Part shown: positions 1 to 7,184 of the stretch, piece after piece
Numbering within the stretch: the stretch's first letter is position 1
Layout: the number at the start of each line of letters is the position of its first letter
Origin: an uncultured Pseudomonadota bacterium
GTDB taxonomy: Bacteria > Pseudomonadota > Alphaproteobacteria > Rs-D84
Reading direction: 5' to 3'
NCBI GenBank assembly: GCA_949292385.1
Contig: CASEZC010000014.1
Span: 1-32,074 of the forward strand
DNA: 32,074 nt
Program-made: the position numbers and the translations under genes
Notes under the pieces: model-generated
What the model saw: only the letters and a program-made list of their open reading frames with translations
Databases searched by the model: none
Told to the model about the DNA's origin: nothing

Positions 1-92
1 ATGCGAATGTACAATTAATCTTACTAAAATTTCTGACGGGATTCCTGGGTGCCCCGTTGGGCACCCTTTTATTAAATAACAAAGGCGTAAAT
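1..92 (+). promoter_or_regulatory. metG leader, candidate attenuator
   Basis: The 92 bases before metG hold a strong hairpin followed by U residues, only 22 bases before the start codon. A competing pairing exists: GACGGG at 35-40 with CCCGTT at 53-58 (6 pairs, one G-U) would use the 5' arm and loop of the terminator and so exclude it. The window opens on a short frame at 1-18, ATG CGA ATG TAC AAT TAA (Met-Arg-Met-Tyr-Asn-stop), which could be the end of a Met-containing leader peptide cut by the window edge. Alternative folds and the reading frame are seen; regulation by Met-tRNA charging is inferred from the same layout before ileS. The promoter would lie outside the window. Confidence 0.45.
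47..70 (+). terminator. Intrinsic hairpin just upstream of metG
   Basis: GGGTGCCC (47-54) pairs perfectly with GGGCACCC (59-66) across a CGTT loop and is followed by TTTT then ATTAAA. It either ends the upstream transcript or attenuates metG. Its 3' end is 26 bases from the metG start, so the TTG start possible at 57 would lie inside the hairpin and is rejected. Confidence 0.8.
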
Positions 93-2093
93 ATGACAAC
101 TGACAATAAACAAAAATATCTTATTACTTCTGCGTTGCCTTATGTTAATGGCGAACTGCATTTAGGGCATCTTATAGGTTGCTGGTTGCCTTCTGACATT
201 TATGCACGTTTCTGTCGTGCATGCGGGCGTGACGTATTATATGTTTGTGGGGCAGACGAACATGGAACGCCTGTTATTGTTGGGGCAACAAAAGAAAACA
301 TGTCGTATTTTGATTACGCCACTAAATATTATGAAAAACATTTGCGCGCTGTAAAAGATTTTAACTTGTCTTTTGATTTATACGGTCGCACACATACAGA
401 ACTGCAAGAAAAGTTAATTCATGAATTGTTCTTGCGTCTGGATAACGAGGGTTTAATCGAAGAACGTGAAACATTACAACCTTTTTCGGTTGATGACAAC
501 ATGTTCTTGGCAGACCGCCAATTATTAGGTACTTGCCCAAAGTGCGGTTATGAGAATGCACGTGGCGACCAATGTGATAAATGTAGTGCTTCTTATGAGG
601 CAACCGAATTGCTAAACCCACGCAGTGCAATTTCTGGCAGCACAAATATTGAAATGCGCCCGACGAAAAACTTGTTCTTCTTAGCTTCTAAGGTAGAAGA
701 AAAATGGAAACAATGGCTTGAAGCGCACGCACCAAAATGGTCTAAGACTGCTATTGCTATTGCACAAGGTTGGGCAAAAGAAGGTTTACAAGACACTTCT
801 ATTACCCGTGATTTACCGTGGGGAATTTCTGTAAATAAAGAAGGTTTTGAAAATAAAGTTTTCTACGTTTGGTTTGATGCACCTTGGGGATACGTTTCTA
901 TTTCACAGGCTGCAAATAAAGACTGGGAAACTTGGTGGAAAAATCCAGATACTCATTACGCTCAATTTATGGGAAAAGATAACGTAAAATTCCATGCTGT
1001 ATTCTTCCCAGAACAACAATTGGCAATGAATGATAATTGGAAAACTGTTGACCAATTAAAAGCTATGAATTTCTTAAATTTTGAGGGTGGTAAATTTTCT
1101 AAATCTGAAAAACGTGGTGTCTTCCTAGATGAAGCTATCAGCATCGCACCCGCAGACGTGTGGCGTTATGCGTTGATTGCGTCCGCACCAGAAACAGATG
1201 ATACTGATTTTACTTTTGCGCGTTTCGCAGATATCGTTAACAAAGACCTGAATGGTATGTTGGGAAATTTTGTTTCTCGCGTTTGCAAACTGACAGATAA
1301 AAACTTTGGACTAAATATTCCAAACGCAGGCGAATTAGATTCTTCTTTAACAGTACAAGTAAACGAAAAAATTTCAGATTTAACAGCTGCGCTGGATGCG
1401 TGTGAATTCCGCGCGGCTATTGTTGCACTGCGCTCTTTGTATGCTATCGGTAACGAATATATGACTGTTAAAGAACCTTGGGCTCTTGTTAAAAACGGTG
1501 ATACAGAACAAGCAGGCGCGGTATTAAACGAATGCTTTCAACTGATAGATTTGTATGCTCGTGTTTCTGCGCCGTTTATTCCAGACGCTGCAGAAAAAAT
1601 TCAGCGCATATTTAATACAGTACATGACTTGTCTTGGCCAAAAGAATTTGAACAAAGAATTCAAAATGGCGAAGCTTTCACTGTTCCAGAAAACTTATTT
1701 TCCAGAATTGATGATGCGCGTGTCGCAGAACTGACTGAAAAATATGCTAAAAAAGAAGATAACAGTATTAAACCTGTTGTTGCTAAAATAGTCGAAGTTA
1801 AGAACCATCCGGCTCGTGATGATTTGCATATTTTAACTGTTGATGACGGTACAAATCATAATTTACAAATTGTATGCGCAGCACCAAACGTTCGTGTTGG
1901 CTTGGTTGGTGTCTTGGCACCGGTTGGTTGCGCACTGCCGACTATGAAAAAGCCTATATCCCAGCGCACTGTTGCAGGAACAGAATCTTTCGGCATGATG
2001 TGCAGTGCTGCAGAACTTGGATTAGGTGATGCATCCGATAAAATCATTGAACTGGATGACGATGAAAAACTAGGAACTGTATACGGTAAATAA
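93..2093 (+). CDS. metG: Methionyl-tRNA synthetase with a PheT-like C-terminal OB domain
   Basis: Charges tRNA-Met with methionine in the cytoplasm; class Ia synthetase of about 666 aa. The catalytic core shows HLGH (about residues 23-26), a zinc knuckle with two CxxC pairs (C148, C151, C161, C164) and the KFSKS version of KMSKS near residue 333. The start at 93 follows AAAGGCG and gives the usual N-terminus (start of the YLITSALPYVNG block about 9 residues in). From about residue 560 there is an extra tRNA-binding OB domain. Its motifs (KIVEV, HILTVDDG, IVCAAPN, GMMCSAAELGLG) match the domain near the N-terminus of PheT in this same window better than the usual MetRS Trbp111-type domain. queH follows after one base, so the two are co-transcribed. 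Confidence 0.96.
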   Translation: MTTDNKQKYLITSALPYVNGELHLGHLIGCWLPSDIYARFCRACGRDVLYVCGADEHGTPVIVGATKENMSYFDYATKYYEKHLRAVKDFNLSFDLYGRTHTELQEKLIHELFLRLDNEGLIEERETLQPFSVDDNMFLADRQLLGTCPKCGYENARGDQCDKCSASYEATELLNPRSAISGSTNIEMRPTKNLFFLASKVEEKWKQWLEAHAPKWSKTAIAIAQGWAKEGLQDTSITRDLPWGISVNKEGFENKVFYVWFDAPWGYVSISQAANKDWETWWKNPDTHYAQFMGKDNVKFHAVFFPEQQLAMNDNWKTVDQLKAMNFLNFEGGKFSKSEKRGVFLDEAISIAPADVWRYALIASAPETDDTDFTFARFADIVNKDLNGMLGNFVSRVCKLTDKNFGLNIPNAGELDSSLTVQVNEKISDLTAALDACEFRAAIVALRSLYAIGNEYMTVKEPWALVKNGDTEQAGAVLNECFQLIDLYARVSAPFIPDAAEKIQRIFNTVHDLSWPKEFEQRIQNGEAFTVPENLFSRIDDARVAELTEKYAKKEDNSIKPVVAKIVEVKNHPARDDLHILTVDDGTNHNLQIVCAAPNVRVGLVGVLAPVGCALPTMKKPISQRTVAGTESFGMMCSAAELGLGDASDKIIELDDDEKLGTVYGK

Positions 2094-2094
2094 A

Positions 2095-2625
2095 ATGAAA
2101 CTTGTTCTGATGTCTTGTTGTGCACCTTGCAGTGCAGGGGCGATAAAACAATTAGCCGATGGAGAAATTCCTGATATTGATGACTTTATTGTTTTATTCT
2201 TTAACCCAAACATTTTTCCCGAGACGGAATATACGAAACGTCTGAACGAACAAATAAAATACTGCGAATCTTTGGGCGTAAAGTATGCAGTTGGTAATTA
2301 TAATCACGAAGATTGGCGATGCGCAGTACGCGGTTTAGAAAACGAACCAGAACGCGGTGCGCGTTGCAGCAAGTGTTTTGAGTTTAGATTTGATTTTGCA
2401 CGACGCTGGGCAAAAGAAAACGGATATGACGCTGTGGCATCTGTGTTCGGGGTATCGCGTCATAAAGATCAATCTCAGGTAGACCGCGCTGCACAGTGTT
2501 CTTTGGATGATATTTGTTATATGCCAGTAAAATGGAACGAAAAATTACGCCAAGAAATTGGAAGACAAGCTGATTTTTATCGTCAAAATTATTGCGGTTG
2601 CGAATTCTCTATACGCAAAGTATAA
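2095..2625 (+). CDS. queH: Epoxyqueuosine reductase QueH
   Basis: Last step of queuosine synthesis: reduces epoxyqueuosine to queuosine at the wobble base of GUN-anticodon tRNAs. This is the QueH (former DUF208) family, the non-cobalamin alternative to QueG. It is 176 aa, full length for the family. Visible family features are the N-terminal MSCCAPC motif (C8, C9, C12), the RCSKCFEFR block near residue 90, the FGVSRHKDQ block near 120 and the C-terminal CGCEFS, together supplying the Fe-S and metal ligands. The start lies one base after the metG stop, so translation is probably coupled. No other queuosine genes are in view. The family assignment is from recognition of these motifs. Confidence 0.93.
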   Translation: MKLVLMSCCAPCSAGAIKQLADGEIPDIDDFIVLFFNPNIFPETEYTKRLNEQIKYCESLGVKYAVGNYNHEDWRCAVRGLENEPERGARCSKCFEFRFDFARRWAKENGYDAVASVFGVSRHKDQSQVDRAAQCSLDDICYMPVKWNEKLRQEIGRQADFYRQNYCGCEFSIRKV

Positions 2626-2653
2626 TTCGCTTGGAACTAAAAAGGGTGAAAAT

Positions 2654-3535
2654 ATGTTTGAATCATCTATTCTTGTTTTCCCAGGACAGGGCTCGCAAGC
2701 CGTAGGTATGGGAAAGGATTTATATGAAAACAATTCTGACGCACGCGCTGTGTTCGACGAAGTTGACGATGCGTTAAACCAAAAATTATCCGATATTATA
2801 TTTAATGGACCTATGGAAGACCTGACGTTAACAGAAAACGTTCAACCTGCTATTATGGCGATGTCTATTGCTATGTTACGTGCAAGTGGCGTACAACTTA
2901 CTAAATATGTTGCAGGTCACAGTTTAGGTGAATATACAGCGCTTTGCGCAGCAGGGGCTTTATCTTTGGCAGACAGCGCCAGATTATTACGTCTGCGCGG
3001 ACAAGCAATGCAACGTGCTGTACCTGTTGGACAGGGGCTGACCGCAGTTATACTGGGCTTAGACATTGAAAAAGTTCGCGAAATTTGTGCACAAACAGAT
3101 TGCGATGTTGCAAATGACAACAGCCCAGGTCAAGTTGTTATATCAGGTGCAAAAGATATAGTCGAAGCAACTATGGCACTGGCAAAAGAAGCCGGTGCAA
3201 AGCGCGCTATGGCATTGGCACTGTCTGTACCAGTTCATTGTCGTATTCAGGCACCTGCCGCAGAAGAAATGCGCGCTGCCTTGGAAAATATTGAAATAAA
3301 TGCACCAAAAGCAATTCTGATTTCTAATAAAACAGCTGCACCTATGAGCGCACCAGACGAAATAAAAGAAGCTCTTATTTATCAAATTACACATGGCGTT
3401 CATTGGCGTGAATCCGTTCTAAAAATGCATGAACTTGGCATAACGGAAACCGTTGAAGTTGGCCCAGGTGCAGTATTAACAGGTTTAACAGGACGCATAT
3501 GTCCAGAAATGACAGCAAAAAAATTGGAGATATAA
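2654..3535 (+). CDS. fabD: Malonyl-CoA:ACP transacylase
   Basis: Transfers malonyl from CoA to acyl carrier protein, providing the extender unit for type II fatty-acid synthesis. It is 293 aa, a normal length. The N-terminus has FPGQGSQ, the nucleophile lies in GHSLGEY (S90), and the catalytic His is probably in the PVHC segment near residue 194. The frame is open further upstream, to 2558 inside queH, but the ATG at 2654 follows AAAGGGTG at good spacing and starts the conserved block, so it is chosen. fabG starts one base after its stop. The usual partners acpP, fabF and fabH are not beside it. Confidence 0.96.
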   Translation: MFESSILVFPGQGSQAVGMGKDLYENNSDARAVFDEVDDALNQKLSDIIFNGPMEDLTLTENVQPAIMAMSIAMLRASGVQLTKYVAGHSLGEYTALCAAGALSLADSARLLRLRGQAMQRAVPVGQGLTAVILGLDIEKVREICAQTDCDVANDNSPGQVVISGAKDIVEATMALAKEAGAKRAMALALSVPVHCRIQAPAAEEMRAALENIEINAPKAILISNKTAAPMSAPDEIKEALIYQITHGVHWRESVLKMHELGITETVEVGPGAVLTGLTGRICPEMTAKKLEI

Positions 3536-3536
3536 T

Positions 3537-4265
3537 ATGTTTGATTTAACAGGTAAAGTAGTGCTAATCACAGGTGCAACAGGTGGTATCGGTGGCGCAA
3601 TTGCAAAAAAAATGAAAGAAGCCGGTGCAAGCGTTGTTGTATCAGGACGTAATATTGCAAAGTTAAATTCTGAATTTGATGATTCTTATATAAAAATTCC
3701 TGCAGATTTAGCAGCCGAAGGCGCAGCAGTTGAACTTATTATGAATACAATCGAAAAAGCAGGTAAAATCGACATTCTTGTTAACAATGCAGGTATTACA
3801 AAAGATACTCTTCTTATGCGTATGACAGATGAACAGTTCGACGATGTTATAAACACAAATCTACGTTCTTGTTTCAAAATGTGCCGCGCTGTTATCATGC
3901 CTATGATGAAGCAACGCTTTGGTCGCATTATAAATATGGCTTCTATCATTGGCACAATCGGTGGACCAGGGCAGGCAAATTATGCAGCTTCAAAAGGTGG
4001 TATGATCGCAATGACAAAGTCTATTGCAGCAGAAGTAGGATCGCGCGGGATTACTGCTAACTGCATTGCACCAGGATTTATTAAGACTCCTATGACAGAC
4101 GTCTTGTCCGATGAATTAAAGCAATCTTATTTGGCACAAATACCAGCTGGTCGTTTCGGAGAACCAGAAGATATCGCAAACGCTTGCGTGTTCTTGGCAT
4201 CTGACGAAGCGTCTTACATCAATGGTCAAACGTTGCATATAAACGGCGGTATGGGAAGATTTTAA
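3537..4265 (+). CDS. fabG: 3-oxoacyl-ACP reductase
   Basis: NADPH-dependent reduction of 3-oxoacyl-ACP, the first reductive step of fatty-acid elongation. It is 242 aa, typical of classical short-chain dehydrogenases. The TGATGGIGG dinucleotide-binding loop lies at residues 13-20, NNAG near 83, and the catalytic Ser136, Tyr149 and Lys153 (YxxxK) are all present. The C-terminus GQTLHINGGMGRF is the standard FabG ending. It follows fabD after one base and precedes mnmG by five bases, so it is part of the metG-to-mnmG run. Confidence 0.95.
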   Translation: MFDLTGKVVLITGATGGIGGAIAKKMKEAGASVVVSGRNIAKLNSEFDDSYIKIPADLAAEGAAVELIMNTIEKAGKIDILVNNAGITKDTLLMRMTDEQFDDVINTNLRSCFKMCRAVIMPMMKQRFGRIINMASIIGTIGGPGQANYAASKGGMIAMTKSIAAEVGSRGITANCIAPGFIKTPMTDVLSDELKQSYLAQIPAGRFGEPEDIANACVFLASDEASYINGQTLHINGGMGRF

Positions 4266-4270
4266 TAACT

Positions 4271-5923
4271 ATGATAAAATTTGACGTAATCATTATCGGT
4301 GGTGGACATGCAGGCGTAGAAGCTGCCGCAGCTGCTGCACGCAGAGGAGCAAAAACTTTATTGCTTACACAAAGCAAATCTGACCTGGGCGCAATGTCTT
4401 GTAACCCAAGCATTGGTGGACCTGGCAAATCGCAAATGGTTGCCGAAATAGACGCAATGGGCGGTGTTATGGGACGCGCAGCAGATGAAGCTGGTATTCA
4501 TTTTCGTACTCTAAATGCTTCTCATGGCGCAGCAACACAGGCGCTGCGTGCACAAATAGACAGACGTTTATACCATAATGCTGTCGTCAAAATTTTATCT
4601 GAATCTAAAAATCTTGATATACAATTTGAAAAAGTTGAAAAGCTGGATATAAAAAATAAAACGGTAAATGAAAAGTATCAGTCTGATGCAATAATCCTAA
4701 CAACAGGAACTTTCTTGCAAGGTTTGGTAACGCGCGGTGGCGAAAAAACACCTTCTGGCAGATTGCAAGATGACGGTACTTATCAAGAACCTGATACAAA
4801 TATATCGGGCGTGTTAAAAGATGCAGGATTTTCTTTGATGCGTTTAAAAACAGGAACGCCTGCACGTATAGAAAAAAATTCTATAGATTTTTCTGTATGC
4901 GAAATACAACCTGGTGATATGCCGCACGATTGGTTTTCTGAACCAAATCCAGATAATAATTACAACGCGGTTTGCTATATAACACACACAAATGAAACAA
5001 CACATGAAATCATTCGTGACAATATATCAAATGCTCCTATGTATAACGGAGATATTCGCGGAACTGGTCCAAGATATTGTCCATCGCTGGAAGACAAAGT
5101 TATGCGATTTCCAGAACATATTTCACATCATGTGTTCTTAGAACCAGAAGGACTTGACAGCGATTTAATATATCCTAATGGTATATCAACAAGTTTTGGC
5201 GCTGATATCCAAGACATATGGATTCATACAATACCAGGTCTTGAAAAAGCAAAAATCGCACGCTATGGATATGCAATTGAATATGATGCGATTGATGCAC
5301 GTGTGTTAAATAGTCGATTGGAATCAAAAGATATACCGGGACTATTTTTTGCCGGACAAATAAATGGTACATCAGGATATGAAGAAGCTGCGGCACAAGG
5401 AATTGTTGCAGGTGCAAATGCGGCTGCATTCGCATTAAAGCTGGATAGTTTAAATTTGGACAGAACCAACTCTATGATAGGCGTTTTAATTGACGATATA
5501 ACAACGCTTGGTGTTGATGAACCATATCGCATGTTTACGTCACGTGCAGAATACAGACTGTCGTTACGCAGTGATAATGCTATTGTACGCCTTGGTGATA
5601 TGGCTGTAAAATTGGGTCTTATTACTGATGAAGAGTTTAATAAAAAATACGAATTGCGTGCAGAAAGAATAAAAGAAAACGATAAATTTTATGCGGGTTA
5701 TATACAAAGAAACGAACGAGAAATAGCCGCATACAAACGAGATGCAGCAATGAAAATACCGGTAAACTTTGACTATAAAAATATGCCGGGATTAACAAAC
5801 GAACTGATAGAAAAGCTAACGGCGACTCGCCCTGAAAACATAGCCGACCTATCAAGAATTCCTGGTATGACGCCGGCAGGAATAATGGTTGTATTACGTA
5901 AAATTAAGTGTGGAAATAATTAA
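4271..5923 (+). CDS. mnmG: tRNA uridine-34 carboxymethylaminomethyl modification enzyme, compact form
   Basis: With MnmE (not in the window) it builds the carboxymethylaminomethyl group at U34 of several tRNAs, using FAD. The FAD motif GGGHAGVEAA is at residues 10-19, and CNPSIGG, GYAIEYDAID and EPYRMFTSRAEYRL are all present. At 550 aa it is about 70 residues shorter than the roughly 620-630 aa usual for the family. The missing piece lies between the AERIKEND helix and YAGYIQRNE (about residue 474, base 5690). The last helical domain that contacts MnmE (MPGLTNELIEKL to the RIPGMTPAG block) is retained. The frame is intact, so this looks like a true compact variant rather than damage. Confidence 0.94.
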   Translation: MIKFDVIIIGGGHAGVEAAAAAARRGAKTLLLTQSKSDLGAMSCNPSIGGPGKSQMVAEIDAMGGVMGRAADEAGIHFRTLNASHGAATQALRAQIDRRLYHNAVVKILSESKNLDIQFEKVEKLDIKNKTVNEKYQSDAIILTTGTFLQGLVTRGGEKTPSGRLQDDGTYQEPDTNISGVLKDAGFSLMRLKTGTPARIEKNSIDFSVCEIQPGDMPHDWFSEPNPDNNYNAVCYITHTNETTHEIIRDNISNAPMYNGDIRGTGPRYCPSLEDKVMRFPEHISHHVFLEPEGLDSDLIYPNGISTSFGADIQDIWIHTIPGLEKAKIARYGYAIEYDAIDARVLNSRLESKDIPGLFFAGQINGTSGYEEAAAQGIVAGANAAAFALKLDSLNLDRTNSMIGVLIDDITTLGVDEPYRMFTSRAEYRLSLRSDNAIVRLGDMAVKLGLITDEEFNKKYELRAERIKENDKFYAGYIQRNEREIAAYKRDAAMKIPVNFDYKNMPGLTNELIEKLTATRPENIADLSRIPGMTPAGIMVVLRKIKCGNN

Positions 5924-5950
5924 AAACATATATTATGATATTGGAGATTT

Positions 5951-6026
5951 GCCGGTTTAGCTCAGCTGGTAGAGCATCTCATTCGTAATGAGGGGGTCGT
6001 AGGTTCAAGTCCTATAACCGGCACCA
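5951..6026 (+). tRNA. tRNA-Thr (anticodon CGT)
   Basis: A 76-base cloverleaf with the CCA end encoded. Acceptor arms GCCGGTT (5951-5957) and AACCGGC (6016-6022) pair fully, discriminator A6023, CCA 6024-6026. The anticodon loop TTCGTAA puts CGT at 5984-5986, and the T-arm has GGTTCAAGTCC. A possible -10 (TATGAT, 5934-5939) lies just upstream with no good -35. A terminator follows closely. Confidence 0.96.
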
Positions 6027-6034
6027 TAAATAAA

Positions 6035-6060
6035 AAAGCCACTTTCGTGGCTTTCTTTTT
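6035..6060 (+). terminator. Terminator after tRNA-Thr (bidirectional)
   Basis: AAAGCCAC (6035-6042) pairs with GTGGCTTT (6047-6054) around TTTC, followed by C and a run of T. The A-run on the 5' side makes it usable for the minus-strand gene ending at 6061 as well. Confidence 0.85.
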
Positions 6061-6618
6061 TTAATGCTGTTTTTCTTTATACATCAATTCCGCGCATCTA
6101 TTCTGTAATACCCCTGATACTAACTTCATCTCTTTCGGCGTTAATCTTATGATTTTAACATCTCCAATTTTATTACTTACAACGCCGCTATGTATATCTA
6201 TTAACATTAAACCGTCTTTTATCAAATATGTTTTAAATCCAGTACTTTTTATATCGTTGCTGTTCTTTATAAATTCACATATATTATACACAACCGATTT
6301 TTTATGTTCTGCTTCTGCAATTGCTCTTTCTTTTTCTTCTTGCAAACGTAATTTCTCGCTGCCACTAGCATATACCCCAGAAATTATATCTGACGATAAA
6401 TTAAACGGCATTTTAAACGCAGGCAAGGTTTCTTTCCAAACAAGTTTCCATTTATTAGAAAAATCTTCTTTTTCATGTTTCTTCATCGCTTCTTTCGCAT
6501 ACTTATATGCAAGAGCAGGTGTTAAAAGAAAACAGAACGTACCAAAAATAGGCATTGCCCCTATATATAAGCTGCGCTCTAAAAAGTTTTTGGTTTTTAT
6601 CTTCGTTGTTTTCTTCAT
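6061..6618 (-). CDS. Hypothetical membrane-anchored protein (185 aa)
   Basis: I do not recognise a family. The protein begins with a Lys-rich stretch, then one likely membrane segment (about residues 18-38, GAMPIFGTFCFLLTPALAY), then a charged region with a Glu/Lys/Arg-rich helix near 90-110. The C-terminal half is soluble-looking and ends RLTPKEMKLVSGVLQNRCAEL. The start is supported by AGAGGCAAG just before the ATG. An equally long frame lies antisense (6149-6706), but it lacks a comparable ribosome site and crosses a terminator, so the minus strand is preferred. It follows the 87-aa gene on the same strand, with a terminator between them. Confidence 0.65.
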   Translation of the reverse strand: MKKTTKIKTKNFLERSLYIGAMPIFGTFCFLLTPALAYKYAKEAMKKHEKEDFSNKWKLVWKETLPAFKMPFNLSSDIISGVYASGSEKLRLQEEKERAIAEAEHKKSVVYNICEFIKNSNDIKSTGFKTYLIKDGLMLIDIHSGVVSNKIGDVKIIRLTPKEMKLVSGVLQNRCAELMYKEKQH

Positions 6619-6645
6619 AACTTGCCTCTTATCTAAACTGGAAAT

Positions 6646-6669
6646 AAAAAAGCCTTATTGGCTTTTTTA
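6646..6669 (-). terminator. Terminator after the 87-aa gene (bidirectional)
   Basis: AAAAAAGCC (6646-6654) and GGCTTTTTT (6660-6668) form a stem over a TTATT loop, with T-runs on either strand. It lies directly behind the stop of the minus-strand gene at 6670. Confidence 0.8.
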
Positions 6670-6933
6670 TTATTTTACATTAGTACGTGTTGTTAATACT
6701 TTCTGAGCCTGTTTTGACTTTTCCATGAATAATTTCTTAGATAAAAATTTCTGATATACTTCTTCTATTTTATCTGCTGGTATTTTCAAAACTGGTTCGT
6801 TAGAATTAAAAACAATTCCATTAGCAACATGATAGTCTATACCAAAAAATACCATGTTATTCTTCATGTATATTTGTTCATTGCTTTGTTCGATTATTTT
6901 ATACAATTGTTCTAATGTTATTTGTTTTTTCAT
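6670..6933 (-). CDS. Hypothetical small protein (87 aa)
   Basis: No family recognised. It is an 87-residue soluble protein, mixed helix and strand by eye, rich in Lys, Glu and Asn, with a hydrophobic central part (NNMVFFGIDYHVANGIVF) and a basic C-terminus. No signal peptide or metal motif is seen. The start is supported by AGAGAGG placed 8 bases before the ATG. Its leader contains a 7-base inverted repeat (TTCTTGC 6954-6960, GCAAGAA 6977-6983) that could be an operator. It is transcribed divergently from ileS and ends at its own terminator. Confidence 0.6.
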   Translation of the reverse strand: MKKQITLEQLYKIIEQSNEQIYMKNNMVFFGIDYHVANGIVFNSNEPVLKIPADKIEEVYQKFLSKKLFMEKSKQAQKVLTTRTNVK

Positions 6934-7069
6934 TTTTGATACCTCTCTTTAATTTCTTGCTGTAATTTTTTTTAGTGCAAGAATTTTCATTTAAGCATTT
7001 TTTTATAAGAAAACAACTAAAAAATAAAATGCTGGAAATTACGATTTTTATATATTACAATTGCGCGTA
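6934..7069. promoter_or_regulatory. Divergent intergenic region between the 87-aa gene and ileS
   Basis: A very AT-rich stretch that must hold promoters for both directions, but none is close to consensus. Inverted repeats seen: TTCTTGC/GCAAGAA (6954-6960, 6977-6983) and AGCATTTT/AAAATGCT (about 6994-7001 and 7026-7033). A second Ile-containing short frame (ATG at 7029, 13 codons, three Ile) ends at 7070 in a TAATG overlap with the ileS leader peptide. TTGCGC at 7061-7066 with CATAAT at 7084-7089 (17-base spacer) resembles a promoter, but it would start RNA inside the leader peptide. Confidence 0.35.
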
Positions 7070-7102
7070 ATGAAACAAGTAAACATAATTATTATAAAAT
7101 AA
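7070..7102 (+). CDS. Candidate ileS leader peptide MKQVNIIIIK
   Basis: A 10-codon frame beginning ATG AAA CAA and holding four Ile codons in a row (ATA ATT ATT ATA, 7085-7096), then Lys and a TAA stop at 7100-7102. The stop is three bases before the first arm of a set of competing hairpins that lead to the ileS start. The composition, position and downstream structure are those of an attenuator leader peptide whose regulatory amino acid matches the downstream synthetase. The weak points are the lack of a clear ribosome-binding site before its ATG and an AT-rich background, in which Ile codons are common. Confidence 0.6.
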   Translation: MKQVNIIIIK

Positions 7103-7104
7103 TT

Positions 7105-7154
7105 CAGCACCGCGCTTCTGCACGTGGCTGGGGCGCATAGGCGCCCATTTTTTT
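7105..7154 (+). promoter_or_regulatory. ileS attenuator: alternative hairpins ending in a terminator
   Basis: Terminator: GGGCGC (7131-7136), ATAG loop, GCGCCC (7141-7146), then A and seven T (7148-7154). Antiterminator: GCGCTTC (7112-7118) with GGGGCGC (7130-7136), seven pairs, plus two more (7120-7128, 7121-7127) across a mismatch. It consumes the terminator 5' arm. Protector: CAGCAC (7105-7110) with GTGGCTG (7124-7130), one bulged G, which would block the antiterminator. A ribosome stalled on the Ile codons would cover the protector arm and favour read-through into ileS. The pairings are seen; the switching is inferred. Confidence 0.65.
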
Positions 7155-7184
7155 ATAATATATAACGTAAACGGAGCTTTTATT

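Noticed and set aside
57-92. TTG start extending MetG by 12 residues
   Set aside because: The TTG lies inside the terminator hairpin loop, and the ATG at 93 has better spacing and the family N-terminus.
6149-6706. 185-codon frame on the plus strand
   Set aside because: Antisense to the minus-strand gene at 6061-6618, which has a good ribosome site. The plus frame crosses the terminator at 6646-6669 and has a low-complexity hydrophobic translation.
7061-7089. TTGCGC-17-CATAAT as the ileS promoter
   Set aside because: It would start RNA near 7096, inside the leader peptide; possible only if the attenuator model is wrong, so not listed as a promoter.
7105-7146. T-box riboswitch for ileS (AGCACCGCG resembles part of the T-box GGNACCGCG)
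   Set aside because: The UGGN bulge sequence is missing, I find no Stem I with an Ile specifier loop, and T-boxes are essentially unknown in alphaproteobacteria. The leader-peptide model explains more.
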